64,000 nucleotides of DNA, taken from NCBI GenBank assembly GCA_002989075.1, contig PSQN01000012.1, positions 1,996,480 through 2,060,479 on the forward strand, read 5' to 3'. This DNA is from Arthonia radiata. Its lineage: Eukaryota; Ascomycota; Arthoniomycetes; Arthoniales; Arthoniaceae. This document shows positions 11,120 to 24,753 of the stretch, piece after piece (position 1 is the stretch's first letter; every line of letters begins with the position of its first letter). A model generated the notes under the pieces. That model searched no databases. It saw only the letters and a program-made list of their open reading frames with translations, and was not told where the DNA came from. The position numbers and the translations under genes are program-made.

Positions 11120-11124
11120 ACTAC

Positions 11125-11633
11125 TGTTAGAAATTAACCAACTAGCTGGTTAGTCGGAACCCCTAGAAGCCTAGAGTATCGGACAGGTTCTACTAACTGT
11201 CTCGGTCTAAAATAGAACAAGCCTTTTATCTAAAGGGTCGGACCTAGTAGCCCAAGTTTAAGACAAAAAGAAGCATTATACAACTTATTTTAGATAGCTG
11301 GCCTGTAGTCTAAGACAATATAGAATAAATCTAAAGACTAATAGTTTTAAATAGATAGAATTACTATCTTATATAATAAGTTATAGGTTATTTAGCTTCT
11401 ATTAAAAAAAATAGATGTTTAGTAAGTTCTATACAAGCTACTAAACTTAAATATATAAGTTAAAATTTCTTTAGAGAATTTTAGCTAATAAGACAGATAA
11501 TATAATAATAGCTTCTCCTTACTACTAAGTATTGTATCTATACTAAGCTTAAGTATTGTATTAGTCTTAAGCTAATTTTATCTTTCTACTCTTTATAGTA
11601 GTATCTTTTTTCTTCTCTATACCTTTTTTAACA
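11125..11633 (+). repeat. C1 5' LTR (509 bp)
   Basis: It opens TGTTAG and closes with TTTTTTAACA, and the C3 LTRs (48256-48764, 53166-53673) match it throughout apart from transitions. The primer site follows directly. Confidence 0.93.
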
Positions 11634-11650
11634 GGTTATAAGCCCGAGTT
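11634..11650 (+). promoter_or_regulatory. C1 primer binding site, half-tRNA iMet type
   Basis: Immediately after the LTR, GGTTATAAGCCCGAGTT agrees, allowing one G-to-A transition, with GGTTATGAGCCC, the complement of the conserved initiator tRNA-Met anticodon arm (GGGCUCAUAACC). Drosophila copia and yeast Ty5 are known to prime from that internal site of a cleaved tRNA rather than from the 3' end. There is no TGG at the LTR edge, as a conventional site would need. Confidence 0.65.
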
Positions 11651-12648
11651 AGTACCAATTCCTTTTGAATTTCCTTTTTAGAAAATATTTTCTCTACAAT
11701 ATTTATTGATACCTTCGAACGATTCTATTATCAATCGACTCTAAATTTTGAGCTTAATTTAACTATTAGAACAGAATTTCCTTTTTTTATTACAAATCTT
11801 CGACTATATATTCGGCTATAGACTCCTCTTATAAGATTCCTAAACTTAAGGGCTCGACTAATTAAGATATTTAGTTAATTCGAATAGAGGCTTTTTTAAC
11901 TAAAAAGAGCTACAGTAATATTATAATCTTCTTTTCTGGCTATTTAGCTAGGAATATTACTAAAGCTAGCCGTTAAAAACAATTAACAAGGGTAGCAGCT
12001 CTTATTCGACTAACTTTAAAGAACGATCTCTTTATTTAAATAAAGAGGATTTATAACTTTCTAGAGCTTTAAGATAGTTTAAAAAGGTTATACAAATTGA
12101 AAGATTTTAGTTTCGAGTTTCTAATTTGCAAAGAGCTCTTTAGTACTATACTTAGTAAGATAAAAAACCTTAAGCTTTATCTTACTAAAATTAGGCAATT
12201 AACGAACGATTTAGTAACTTGAGAACTAGCACTACTTAACAAGATAGTAGCTGCCTACGTTCTTTGCAATCTAACTTTTAAATATAAGCATACAGTAGCT
12301 ATTATTAGTTAAACTTATCGGTAAACAACTAGCAATATAAGTCTATAGAACTTATTTAGTTAACTTATAAACGAGTCTCGCGGAATTTACGGTAGTACTC
12401 CAGCAGAAAAGATTTTTACTGCGATAGACAATAAATTAACGCAAAGGACCAAAGAAAAATTAAAGTCTCTAAGTAAAAACTAAGAAAAATGCCTCTTTTG
12501 TAACAAAAAGGCGCATAAACTGGCAACTTGTTAGAAAAAATACCTAAATCTCTGGCTAAATTCCAACAAAAGCTCTAAAAACCCCGATTTTTTAATAATT
12601 TCTGTATATAGTTCTAACTTATAAGAAGAACAATGCTTTATAGCATTA

Positions 12649-13119
12649 TATTACGGATACCAGCTCTAGACGGCCTAGCGTACATCTAAGCATTAACTAC
12701 CGCCAGTTATCTTAGCTCTACCAGCATTATTTTCGACTAAGCCTATAAACCTGCTATAGATATTATCGAACAAGACAGCTATAAAGATCTATATTCCTTA
12801 TAAATTCAATATAGATATTATTAAGTTAACGGACATAGAGAAACTTTCTTATATACCTTAGACTATATAGCTAAACTAATAGCCGACCTTAGAATAGACT
12901 TTAGTCTATTAACTTAATATTTAGATATAAGTTTTCTAACTATATTTAAGTAACGTACTTTACTTTCTATTTACTTTAGTTAAGCCTCTCTTACCTTCTA
13001 TAATCTATCTCGCCTCTCCTATCTTTTAGTCTCTAGTATATAAGATACCTACTATTAAGGTTAATAAGTATATAAAGTAAGTAAGCCTTAGTTTAGTTCT
13101 TCTAGCGACCGGCGTTATA
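12649..13119 (+). repeat. G3 5' LTR (471 bp)
   Basis: It matches the G-family LTR end to end with RIP-type transitions (opening TATTACGGATACC for TGTTACGGGCACC, closing GGCGTTATA). Confidence 0.92.
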
Positions 13120-16100
13120 CTTTAATAAACTTGCTATAAAAGTAGAAAAAGTAGATTAATTATATTTACTACTTTAGTACTTAATAGCTGCGACGCTATA
13201 AATAGACTAGCCAGCAAAATAGCCGCTATAGGTAAGATATTAGACGTTAATACTAAAATAAGTAAGAGCTTCTTTAATAAACGTTTTAAACTTACTTTAT
13301 TTTTAATACGCTTAGCTATATACTTTAAAACTTATAAAGATTAGTTCTCGAATAATAGCACTATAGTTTTATTTACTATATTCTATATAAATAATAAGAT
13401 ATATAAATAGTTTAACTTCTATCTTAAAGACTATCTTTATAAAACACCTAATAAATAATAAAAGAAGACTAACAAACTCTTCTCTAGCTTTACTACGTTC
13501 TAGCAAAAGCTTTAACAGATATACAGGGATATCGATTCTAAATGTACTATCGTATATAAACTTAAGATACTCTGCTAAATAGAACCAGCTAGCCGATACG
13601 CCGCTAAGTTTCTGCAATATGCTAACTAAACTAAATAAGATAAAGAACTTCTAATCAATACCTTTTATAAAGGCTTAAAGAACTATATTAAGAAAATTAT
13701 CTATATTCGTAGAGAAAAGTTTACTGAACTAGAAAAGTTTATAAAACGAGCCAAAAAAATTAATAATAGCAACTTTAAACGACAGTTAAAGAAGAAAGAA
13801 CCTAACTTAAATAAGTTTATTTAAACTTAAAGTAAGTATAACTTATAACAAGACCGGAGTAATTTCATAGAGTTAGAATTTATAAAGCTTCATAAAAGAC
13901 TAAATAACTAGAAACGAGAACATAGAATAAAGAATAAGCTATACTTATATTACAGAAAACTAGGGCATTAAGTTAAAGAATACTGTTCTAAAAAATAACA
14001 GTTTAACAGTACTAGCAGAAATAGATACAATAATTAATCTTAGAAACTCTGTTTTTCGCGACAATAGTTTAATATAACTATTTAGACACAAGAGAACAAT
14101 AGTTGCAATAAGACAATAGAATTGCTAGCAGCCTTCTCCGACCGCTAATATATAGACTTAACTAGAGGTCGTTCTTTTTAAGAATTAGATCTTTTATTAA
14201 AGATTAACTAAAACTAATATAAGTACGTTACTAAACTAACTAAGGAGCAGAAGAATATCTACTAGAGTACCTTCTATAACTAGAAAGATACTTACTAGGT
14301 TGCTTCTAATAAGAAGTATAATAAATTAAACTTATTTAATTTATATTAAAACTAGGATACGGACAATAAGTTATAGAAAGAGACAAAGAAACGATAAATA
14401 AAATAGAAACAATAAAATCTATAGAACTAAAATAATATTAACTGTACTATTCTAAGGCAGTAGATACGAAATATCGTTACACTATATAAAATACTATTTT
14501 AAACTATGTGCTACACTAATAATTGTACGATCTATAAATCCAACAAATTAGAATTAAAATAATAGCTAAAGAAACTAATATCTCTAAAATAAGATTCGAT
14601 ACAAGAACTAGACCTTATTTAAGGACAACTTAGGTTATCTTATCTAGAAATTTAAGGGAAATTTAAGGAAGAATAGATTGTAGAGGCTAAGTAAGATAGT
14701 AGCTATAATACGTTATAGATAAATAACAACTTAAAGACAAAAGTATAGATTCTAATAGTACAGAATCCTCTCTTAAGAACAATACTAATTAGAAAGAATA
14801 AACTCTAATTCGTTAGAAAAGAATAATATAGAGACTTTATTAGTTAACCTTTTACAAAAAAAAGTTAAGCGCTAATAGAGATATTAACGATATCTCGGAA
14901 TATATTTATTTACGCTTATAACAACTAGTAAACTACCTTATTAAGGGTCTAAAATTATATAGTTAGTACTAATATCTTTAACTAACAATATACAACTTAT
15001 AGATACAATAGGTTTTAACTAGCAATAGTTATATAATTAAAGCAGGAATTATAAACAACAAACTAAACGTTATAATAAAAGTAGTACTAGAATATCTTAT
15101 ACAGAAATTTTTATAGCAAATTAACCAATAATAAGTTCTAGTATCTAGAATACTCTAGAACGTATATAATTAACAGGAAAAAGACTAAACCAACTACTTT
15201 AAGAGTAGTAGTACCGGCCCGTTTAACGGTTAAACCCTTTAAAAGCTTAGTTTTATACAAGCTTAGCTTTTTATAGAACTTACTTATAAACTTAAGCAAC
15301 AATAAACTATAGAAACATTAAAGTTATAATTAATTTAGACGCAATAGGTAACTTTATTTCGATACGCTGCGTCGAGGAGTATTAAATATAAATATAGAAG
15401 AAGAAATTACTCTACGTACTATTTAAATTTTAAGGAGTAGAGAAAAGAGTTAACTATAAGACTTAACTAATAAATATAATAATTAAGAACTATTAGAAAG
15501 AAATTACTTATAATATTGTAGATATTAATTAGTACTACGCCGTACTAGGTATACCTTAGTTACAACAATATAACTTAAAAGTAAATTAAAGAACTAAAAA
15601 ACTTCTCTTTACTAAGTATAAGTACTTTAAGTAAGAGTCGTTTTATAGAATAAATACTCTATAAGCTAATTTTAGCAATAAAAATAAAGAGCGCGATAAA
15701 GAACTTACGTAGATTAGTATTACTATACTCTAATACTTAAATATTCTATAAGAAGAGTTTAATGTAGTATCTTATCTATAGCTAACTATATATAAGTATA
15801 AACAAGAGATAACTGTACGTTAACAATTCTATACAACAACAAGTACTTAGTTAATTACTAAGATACTTAAAAAATACAATTAATTTTAATATCTATTTAA
15901 GAAAGCTAAGCCGAACTTAGCTCTCTTAGAATATAAACTGTAAGATTATACAATATCTTTATAAGAAGGTAAAACGCTAATATTCGGTTTAATATACTTT
16001 CTATTAAAAGCAGAAAATTAAGCGCTCCGCAACTATCTTAAAGAGAATCTTAAGAAGGGCTTTATCTAAAAATTAATATTACTAGCCGAATATCTAATAC

Positions 16101-18821
16101 TCTTTATATCAAAAAAGAATAGTAAACTACGACTTTATATAGATTATAGATAATTAAACGGAGTAACTATTAAAAACCGATATCTACTACTATATATCGA
16201 TAAAATTATAGACTAACTATATAATATACAATAGTTTACTAAGTTTAACTTATAAAGAGTATATAATCTAATTTATATAAAGAAAGGTAAAGAATAGAAA
16301 ACGGCCTTCTATACTAGATACAAACTTTTTAAGTATTACGTTATATCCTTTAGGCTAATAAACGTACTAATATTATTCTAAAAACTAATTAACAATATAC
16401 TTAGTAATTACTTAGATATATTTATAACTACTTATCTAAACAATATTTTAGTATATAGCCGTACACTAAAAGAATATAAAGAATATATTAAGAAGGTATT
16501 AGAAAGATTAGTGCGTACCGATTTACAAATTAATATCGAGAAAACCTAGTTTTATCGACAATCTGTTAAGTTTCTTAAATTTATGATTACCGAGTACGGT
16601 CTTTAAATAGAAGACTCAAAGATTTAATTTATCTTAACTTAGCCTATACTAAAGAATATAAAATAATTGCAACAGTTTTTTAGTTTTGTTAACTACTATA
16701 GGCAATAAATATTTAACTTTAGCTAAATTATAATACCGCTGTCTTAATAAACAAAATAATTAATAGAATTCTTTTAAACGTAGAAAGAATAATTAGTATT
16801 TAAAGAGCTTAAGAAAGCTTTTAAGATTAAGTCTGTACTAGTAATATTTAACTCTAACTTACCAATTATTATAAAAACGGATACGTTAGACTATACGATT
16901 AGAGTATATATAAGTTGAAATAATAAAAAAAGAAAGCTTAAACCAGTAGCTTTCTACTTAAAAAAAATATTACTTATAGAATAGAACTATTATATTTATA
17001 ATAAAGAGCTCTTAGCTATTATAGCAGTATTTAAAATATAGCGAGCTTATTTAAAAGAAGCAAACTATACAATTATAGTATATATAGACTAACTTACTTT
17101 ATAACTATAAAGAAACTTAACTACAGACAAGTTAGATAGTTAAAAACTATAGCTCTATACAACTTTATTATTATTTACAAAAAGGGTTCTAAGAACAATA
17201 GAGCCGATACTCTAAGCCGACGTTTAAATTACTTTAATAATAAGGAATACGTCGAGCACGCAATATTCTAAGAACACAATAATAAGATTAGATATAATTA
17301 GTTAGCTATAACAACTAAATTTGTTATCGAACTAGATAGCTAAATTCTAGACATTCTGAACGACTCTGAAACCTACTAGAAAAACGAGAAACGATACCTA
17401 GAATTAACTAAGAATAGTAAAGACTATTACAAATTTTAAGGTAAGATCTATGTTCTAAGATATCTAACTCGATACATTATTAGTAACTTCTACAATAACC
17501 TAATAAAAGAATATAAAGGTATCGACAACACTATAAAAAAGATTATAAGAACCTACTATATCCCGAGAATCCGACACTACGTTAAGAATTATATTCAAGA
17601 ATACAATATATACGTAAGAACTAAGCATCTAAAGCATTTACTATACGGTAAACTATAACTACTAAAGATATCTAAAAGACTATAGTATATAGTCTTACTA
17701 AACTTTATTACTAAGCTACTAATCTCTAAGAATCTACTTATAGAAGTAGCTTACAACGCTATTCTAATTATATACAACAAACTAACGAAATACGCGTATT
17801 TTGTGCTATACAAGAAATCTACTAATTTAGAACAATTAATATATATTTCTATAAATTATTTTAGCTAACTATAGTTAACTATAAAGAATTGTCTTAGACA
17901 GAGACTAAAAATTTGTCTTACGATTTTAAACATCTCTAATACAATAACTAGAAACGAAACAGAAAATATTAATATTATTTTATCTACAAATAGACGGACA
18001 GACAGAACAAATAAATTAAACACTAGAACAATTACTCTGGACATATATTAACTACTAGTAAGACGACTAGATACAATTACTACTAGTAGTACAAGCCGTA
18101 TACAATAATATAAACAATAATATTATTAAGATAACTCTATTCTATATCTTATATAGCTATTACCCTCTTTAGAAAAGATAACTATAAAATAATATAGAAA
18201 ATAAATTAGCTACACAAATAGCTATAAGCATAAAAACCCTATACAAGTAGTTAAAGTCTGACAGCGAGCTTATTAACAAACGTACAAAAAAATAGTATAA
18301 CAAGTTAAAAACTATTCTAAATACAAGTATAAAAGAAGAGAAAAGAGCTTACTTACTTATAAGAAACGTAAAAACTATCAAATTAAGTAAAAAACTTAAC
18401 TATACTAAGACAAGACTGTTTAAAATCTTATAGCAATTAGAATCTATAACGTTTAAACTTAAACTCCTAAAGACAATAAAAATATATTCTATATTCTACG
18501 TAGCGCTATTAAAACTAGTCTACTTTTAAGAAGTAGAACGACTCAATCTAAAAATCCTTCTTAATAACTAAGAACCCGAGTATAAGGTTAAAACGATTCA
18601 AGCTTATAAACAATACCAAGGTAAACGATAGTATCTTATAAAATAGAAAGGATACTCTAAATATAAAAATTAATAGAAACTAAAACGAAATCTAACTAAC
18701 TATAAAGACATTATTTAACAATATTAGAACTAAAATATTAATTAGTCGTAGCAGTATTAACACTCTAATTTACTATTTAGTGTACTTTACTAGCATCTAA
18801 ATTACTCTTAAATAAGCTAGC

Positions 18822-19319
18822 TTACTACGTTATAGAACTACTATCTAACTCTAGATAGAGATTACTCTAAAAGTTAATAGATAACCTACTCGAACATTTA
18901 AATATATCGCTACCAGCTATTAACGCGGTAAACTTCTCTTGCTCCAACAATTTATTTTAAGTTAACTTTACTACTATCCGCGTACAAGTCTTCTTAACCT
19001 TCTCTTTTAACTTTCGAACCTTAAATCGGTTACGCTATATAGCCGTAACTAACGCTACTATCTAAGCCTTTAACGTATATAATTAACGGTTTATACGCTA
19101 AAGGATAGCCGACTAAAAGAAATATTAAAAATAAACTAAACGCGCTACAACTAAGTTAATTTTAAGTATTATAGAAAGACAGCAACTAGATATACTATCT
19201 ACTATCGATACTCGTAAATTATAACTCTTCTTATCTCGAGTATACATTAAATACGTCGCTTTTCTAAACTAAACTATATATCTTTTCTTAGTCGATATAT
19301 ATTTAGAATAAGAAGGTAT
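18822..19319 (-). other. G3 relic of the antisense Zn2Cys6 frame
   Basis: This is the counterpart of the G1 antisense frame, lying at the same distance from the 3' LTR and 498 bp long, with the positions equivalent to the start and stop codons alignable at both ends. RIP has degraded it and it is not open. It belongs to the fossil element and shows that the extra frame was already part of the family when G3 inserted. Confidence 0.75.
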
Positions 19320-19505
19320 TTTAATACCGTAAACTTTGATTAGTAGGTATTAGCTATACTTTCTGTTAAGACCCGTAGTAACAGACTTTATACGAGGTAT
19401 AGCGACTTACAGATTAGTTATAAAAGAAGAGACAATATATAACTTATAGGTATTTAATAAGCTAAGAGTTAATTAAGAATAATTTAACTAGAAGAGGGGA
19501 AATTG

Positions 19506-19976
19506 TATTACGAATACTAGCTTTAAACGGTCTAGCGTATATCTAAGTATTAACTACTGCTAGTTATCTTAGCTCTACTAGCATTATTCTTAATTAAGCC
19601 TATAAACCCGCCGTAGATATTATTAAACAAGACGGCTATAAAGATCTATATTCTCTATAAACTCGATATAGGTATTATCGAGTTAATAAACATAAAGAAA
19701 CTTTTTTATGTACCTTAAACTATATAGCTAGACTAATAGCCGACCTTAAGATAAACTTTAGTCTATTAAATTAACATTTAAATATAAGTTTCTTAACTAT
19801 ATTTAAATAACGTACTTTATCTTTTATCTACTTTAGTTAAGCCTCTCTTACCTTCTATAATCTATCTTGTCTCTTCTATCTTTTAGTCTTTAGTATATAA
19901 GATACCTACCATTAAGATTAATAAGCATACAAGGTAAGTAAGTCTTAGTTCGGTTCTCTTAGCGACCGGCGTTATA
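19506..19976 (+). repeat. G3 3' LTR (471 bp)
   Basis: Same length and ends as the G3 5' LTR. It is followed by the duplication CATTA and the continuing C1 sequence. Confidence 0.92.
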
Positions 19977-22900
19977 CATTACTAAACGGAGTTAATTACT
20001 TTACTAATTCTTAGATCCTCGATATAGGCTTAACAAGCTATATTTACTCAAATATTAATTTTCTAACAGATATCTGGTCAACTAACTAAATAATTTGTTA
20101 AGAAGAAGGAAACTTAATTTAAGCTTTATAGACAGATAAAGCAAAACTAATCTTTAAGAATAGAATAATTGTTTTAAATAAAGTTTTGTTTGTGAAAGAA
20201 TTTAGAATTAACCTTCTAAGCTTTAATAAGCTTAAAAAGAGTAGAGGCAAGGTAACTCTTAGCTAAAATAAGCTAAAAGTTAATTAGACCGGACAACTAA
20301 CTACTAAGAGGCAGTATATTAACAGTTTAATAGTAATAGAAGCTTAGACTATTAATATAGTTTAATTTCTTTATACTATTTCTTTAAAATCTAACCTTTA
20401 GTATTAATAGATAAGATATATAGACAAAAACGCCTTAAAACAGCTTAAAAAAGTTGCCCTAAAAACAGATTATTTAGATAAATTAGAAGATAATTGCTAA
20501 ATTTGCTTTAAAGTAAAGGCAATAGCTAAAGTTAGCTAAGAAACTTTAAATAAATTAACTAATTATTTAGAAAAAGTCTACTTAAATATTTATAGGCTAA
20601 TTATACCGCAAACTTCTTTTAAAGATTAATTATTTACTAGCTTTATAAACAATAAAACCTAGTATATAACTACTAAGGTACTATAGTCTAAAGACTAGAT
20701 TTTTAACGTACTATTTATCTATATTATTTAGAAAGAAACGTAGTTCGAGTATTCTTTTAAAAGACTATACTTAAATAATATAAAAGAATACTAAGAAGGC
20801 TAAATAAAATAGCTTCTAGAACAAAAAGAAGCTATTTTAACAATATCTGTACTATATACTCTCTAGTAAAATAAACGAACTAAACGCTTTAACCGAACAA
20901 TTGTTAGTAAAGTTTAAGCAATACTTTATACCGTCGAGCTACCCTAAATATATTAAGATAAAGCGCTAAAAGTAGCTATCTATATTTACAATAGAACTCT
21001 TTATACCGGATTACTAGGGTTTATTACCTCGTACGAAGTAAAATACAGTAAAAAATTAAATATTAGTATTATTAAAATTTAGAGCTTAGTTACTTATCTT
21101 AAAGAATCTAAACTAAAATAATTAAACGTTAGAGCAACTATTTATATTCTAATAGGCTACAGATCGAACTAATATAAGCTCTTAGACTCTAATAGCCGAA
21201 AAGTTTACTAAAAAAGAGACGTCTACGTTTAAGAAGAAAAATTTATTTAGAACCTATAGAAATCTACAGTTAATTAAATAACCGAGAGTATTTCTAAAGA
21301 GTCTAAAGAATAACTAAAAGTTAAGTTTAAAAATAAGCTAGATTCGACCGCTAAATCTTAAGATAATAGGAAGATACCTCTCAATAAAGAAGGAAATTCT
21401 CTATATAAGAAATAATGTATCTTCTCTATATTTTAATAACTAGCAGACGAATTTAAATAAGAACTATACTAAACTAGAGCTCTAAACAAGTCTAATCTTT
21501 TTACCGAGTTAGATTATAAAAGTACCGAAGACCTCGGTCGGATAGATATTGATTGCGCCCAGAAAATAGATTTTATATACAAAAACGCCGATAAAAATTG
21601 GTTTAACAAGTTCTATAATAACTTAAAATAATACGCCGAAAAAGCCTTAATTGTAGTTATTAAAGAGCCTAATAACTTAAAAGAAATAAGAGTATTTAAG
21701 AATTAGCCTTCTTAGCTAGACGCAATATAGTCGGAGCTTAAAGAGCTAGCTAACTAAGAAACTTAAATATTAACTAAGCTGCCGCCGAGTAGAAAGGCGC
21801 TAAAAGGGCGCTAGATACTAAAGATTAAGTATCTTTTAGAGAGCGAGCCAATTTTTAAAGCCTGCTAAATAGCTAAGAACTGTTAGCAAAGATCCGCCCT
21901 TAATTTTATAGAGACCTTTATAAATATAGTAAATCTAATTATTTACCGGCTTATACTAGCCTTAGTAGTAGAGAAAGACTAAGAAATAAAGCAATAAGAT
22001 ATAAAATTAGCTTATTCTAACGTAAAGTTAGACGAGATTGTCTATATTAAGTAACTAACTGGCTTATCTAACAGAACTAATAAAGTTTATTAAATAAAGA
22101 AGGTTCTTTACGGTCTAAAATAGGCCGGCCGATAGTAGAAAGCTTATTTTTAAAAATTACTAAGGGGAATAAGTTTTAAACCTCTAGTATCTAATTAGTC
22201 GGTTTATATTTAAAAAACTAAAAAGTAGGCAATTTTAATTGTCTACGTAGACAATATATTAGCTATATCCGATTCTACTAAAACAATCTTTAAAATTTAT
22301 TAGAAACTAAATAAGACTCATATAGTTAAGAACTTAAAAAACGTTAGTAAGTTTCTAGAAATTAAAATTACTTAAAATCGCCCGGCGAAAACAATTTGTC
22401 TAGACCAGTCGACTTATTTAGCTAAAATTTTAACTAAATATTTAAAGAAAAACGGCCGAATACCCGGGAAAATACTACAACCCGTCGGCTTAAAATTGAC
22501 ACTAAATTTTAATTAAGCTAGCAGTACCAATATTTTTAATTATTAGCAACAAATTAGATTAATTTTGTATTTAATAACAAAGACAAGACCCGATATTACC
22601 TTTATAACTGGCCTACTAGCCCGATATATATCGAATCCTAGTAAAAAGTACTAGAGAGTTCTAAGTAGCCTTTAGGCTTACTTAAATAAAACTTCTAACC
22701 TTAGTCTTTACTATAAATCTCCCTTAATAGACAGTATAACCGGCTATTATAACGTAAATTAAGGAGAAGAACCTTAGTACCAGGAGATCGACTACCGGCT
22801 ATATCTTTCTACTTAGAGACAAAGCCCTTAGCTAAAATTTAAAGCTATAAAAAATAGTCGCCTTAAGCTTTTATAAGGCTAAATATATAGCTCTTAAAGA

Positions 22901-23366
22901 AGCTATAAAGAAACAGTTATTTATCCGATTAATTGCTACCGAACTGTCTAAAATTTTTAAAGAAAATTCGATTACTACTGTTTTAGCGGGTACTTTTAAA
23001 AAGTCTACGGATAAAAAGCCTTGGCGGGCTCTAACGCACCATACAAGCATATATTTGCCCGAACAAGCCAGTTAAATTAGACCGAAGACCCTAGTTTTAT
23101 CGGTAAAACTGTTACTTACCGACAGCAATTTAGCAAAAGAACTTATAAAAAACCCTACCTTCTAGGCTAAATTTAAGTATATTGATATACAGTATCACTA
23201 TATTAGAGAAAACGTTTAAACAGGCTAAATAGAGCTTAAATACGTTTCTATAAAGGAACAATTAGCAGACAGTTTAATAAAACCGATCGACTTAGCTAAA
23301 ATACTAACGTTTAGGACTTAAATTAGCTTATAGTTTAGCTAAAATAATTAGTTAATTAAGAAGATG

Positions 23367-23549
23367 TGTTAGAAATTAACTAACTAGCTAGTTATTTAGA
23401 ACCTTTAAGAGCCTAGAGTATCGAATAGGTTCTACCAACTATCTCGATCTAAAATATAACAAACCTTTTATCTAAAGGGTCGGGCTTAGTAGCCCGGACT
23501 TAAGACAAAAAGAAGCATTATACGATTTGTTCTAGACAGCTGGCCTGTA
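23367..23549 (+). repeat. C1 3' LTR, left part
   Basis: First 183 bp of the C1 3' LTR (TGTTAGAAATTAAC opening), ending in the duplication CTGTA (23545-23549), where element E begins. It resumes at 38914. Confidence 0.92.
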
Positions 23550-23745
23550 TATAATCTGGGTGTAGGACAGAAAGTAGTTAGATAGCAAAAAGGGCCTAAA
23601 TAGGCTCTACTAGTATTCAAGCTAATTATTAAGGAGAAAAGAAAGGGATGCGTCTACTAGACGAAAGATATTCTTCTAAGATTGTAGCCTTTCTAAATAG
23701 ACAATATTTTGTTTTAATATGCTATTAAGACGTTTATATATTATA
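23550..23745 (-). repeat. E 3' LTR (196 bp)
   Basis: It matches 38713-38908 over its whole length apart from transitions, with short inverted ends (TATAAT...ATTATA). Being next to the purine-rich tract on the minus strand, it is the 3' LTR. Confidence 0.9.
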
Positions 23746-24094
23746 ACTACCCTCCTTCTTAAGGAAAATCGCCCTCGATCCAAGTATAATTCGCTATATC
23801 TATCGTACCTTCTATCTTTTATATTACGTAGAGCAACAACCTTGTTAAAAACCTGCTAACTTATATTTATATTTAGTCGGAAAAAGAGTAATGTTGCTTA
23901 CTGTCATTCTACGCGTCGTTTAGTGCTAGTTTTCCGCAGTACCGAGTTATAGTACTAAGCTTTACTTTTAATTTAAAGCTTCCGAGTCTAAGTTATAAGC
24001 TCGATAGTAAGGTTTTATATTATTTTTACTTAATTTTACGTTCTTTTATATGCCCTTATACACGCTTTACCGATTAATTGCCTTAATAAGCAGT

Positions 24095-24566
24095 TGTAAC
24101 GCCGGTCGCTGGGAGGACCGAACTAAGGCTCACTTGCCTTGTGTGCTTGTCGACCTTGGTGGTGGGTGTCTCGTGTGCTAGAGACTAAAAGGCAGGAGAG
24201 GCGAGACAGATCACAGAGGGTGAGAGGAGCTTAACTAAAGTAGATAGAAGGTGAAGCACGTTACCTGAATATAGTTAAGGAACTCGTATTCAGATGTTAA
24301 GTTGATAGACTGAAGTCTATCCTAAGGTCGGCTATTAGTCTGGCTATATAATCTAAGGTACATAGGGAAGTTCCCCTGTGTCTGTTAATCTCGATAATGC
24401 CTATATCGGGTTTGTAGGGAACGTAGGCTCTTATAGCCGTCTTGTCCGATAATGCCTACGGCGGGTTTGTAGGCTTAGTCAGGAATGATGCTGGTAGGGC
24501 TGAGATGACTGGCGGTGGTTGATACTTGGGTGCACGCTAGGCCGTCTGGGGCTGGTGCCCGTAACA
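24095..24566 (-). repeat. G1 3' LTR (472 bp)
   Basis: Compared with the other G1 LTR (30967-31438) it shows about 16 differences by eye, all transitions and no indels. On the element strand the LTR reads TGTTACGGG to GGCGTTACA. Confidence 0.95.
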
Positions 24567-24753
24567 CAATCCCCCCTCTTCTAGTCAAATCGTCCTCGAT
24601 TGACCCTCAGCCTTTCAAACACCTATAAGTTGCGTTTCGTCCCTTCTTTTTGTGACTGATCTGTAAGTCGCTATGCTTCGCATAAAGTCCGTTGCTGCGG
24701 GTCCTGACAAAAAGTATAGCTAATACCTGTTGATTGAAGCCTGCGGTACCGAA

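Larger units (their letters stand above)
12649..19976 (+). mobile_element. Gypsy chromovirus copy G3, nested in C1
   Basis: Ty3/Gypsy element, 7,328 bp, plus strand, inserted into the 3' part of the C1 gag region with the duplication CATTA (12644-12648 and 19977-19981). Both LTRs are 471 bp. Parts by comparison with G1 and G2: gag from about 13160, CCHC knuckle about 13940-13990, protease about 15320-15400, reverse transcriptase about 16050-16600, RNase H about 16860-17100, integrase about 17570-18300, chromodomain about 18580-18730, then an antisense relic at 18822-19319. It is complete in layout but strongly RIP-altered with very many disabling changes, and looks the most degraded of the three G copies. 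Confidence 0.93.
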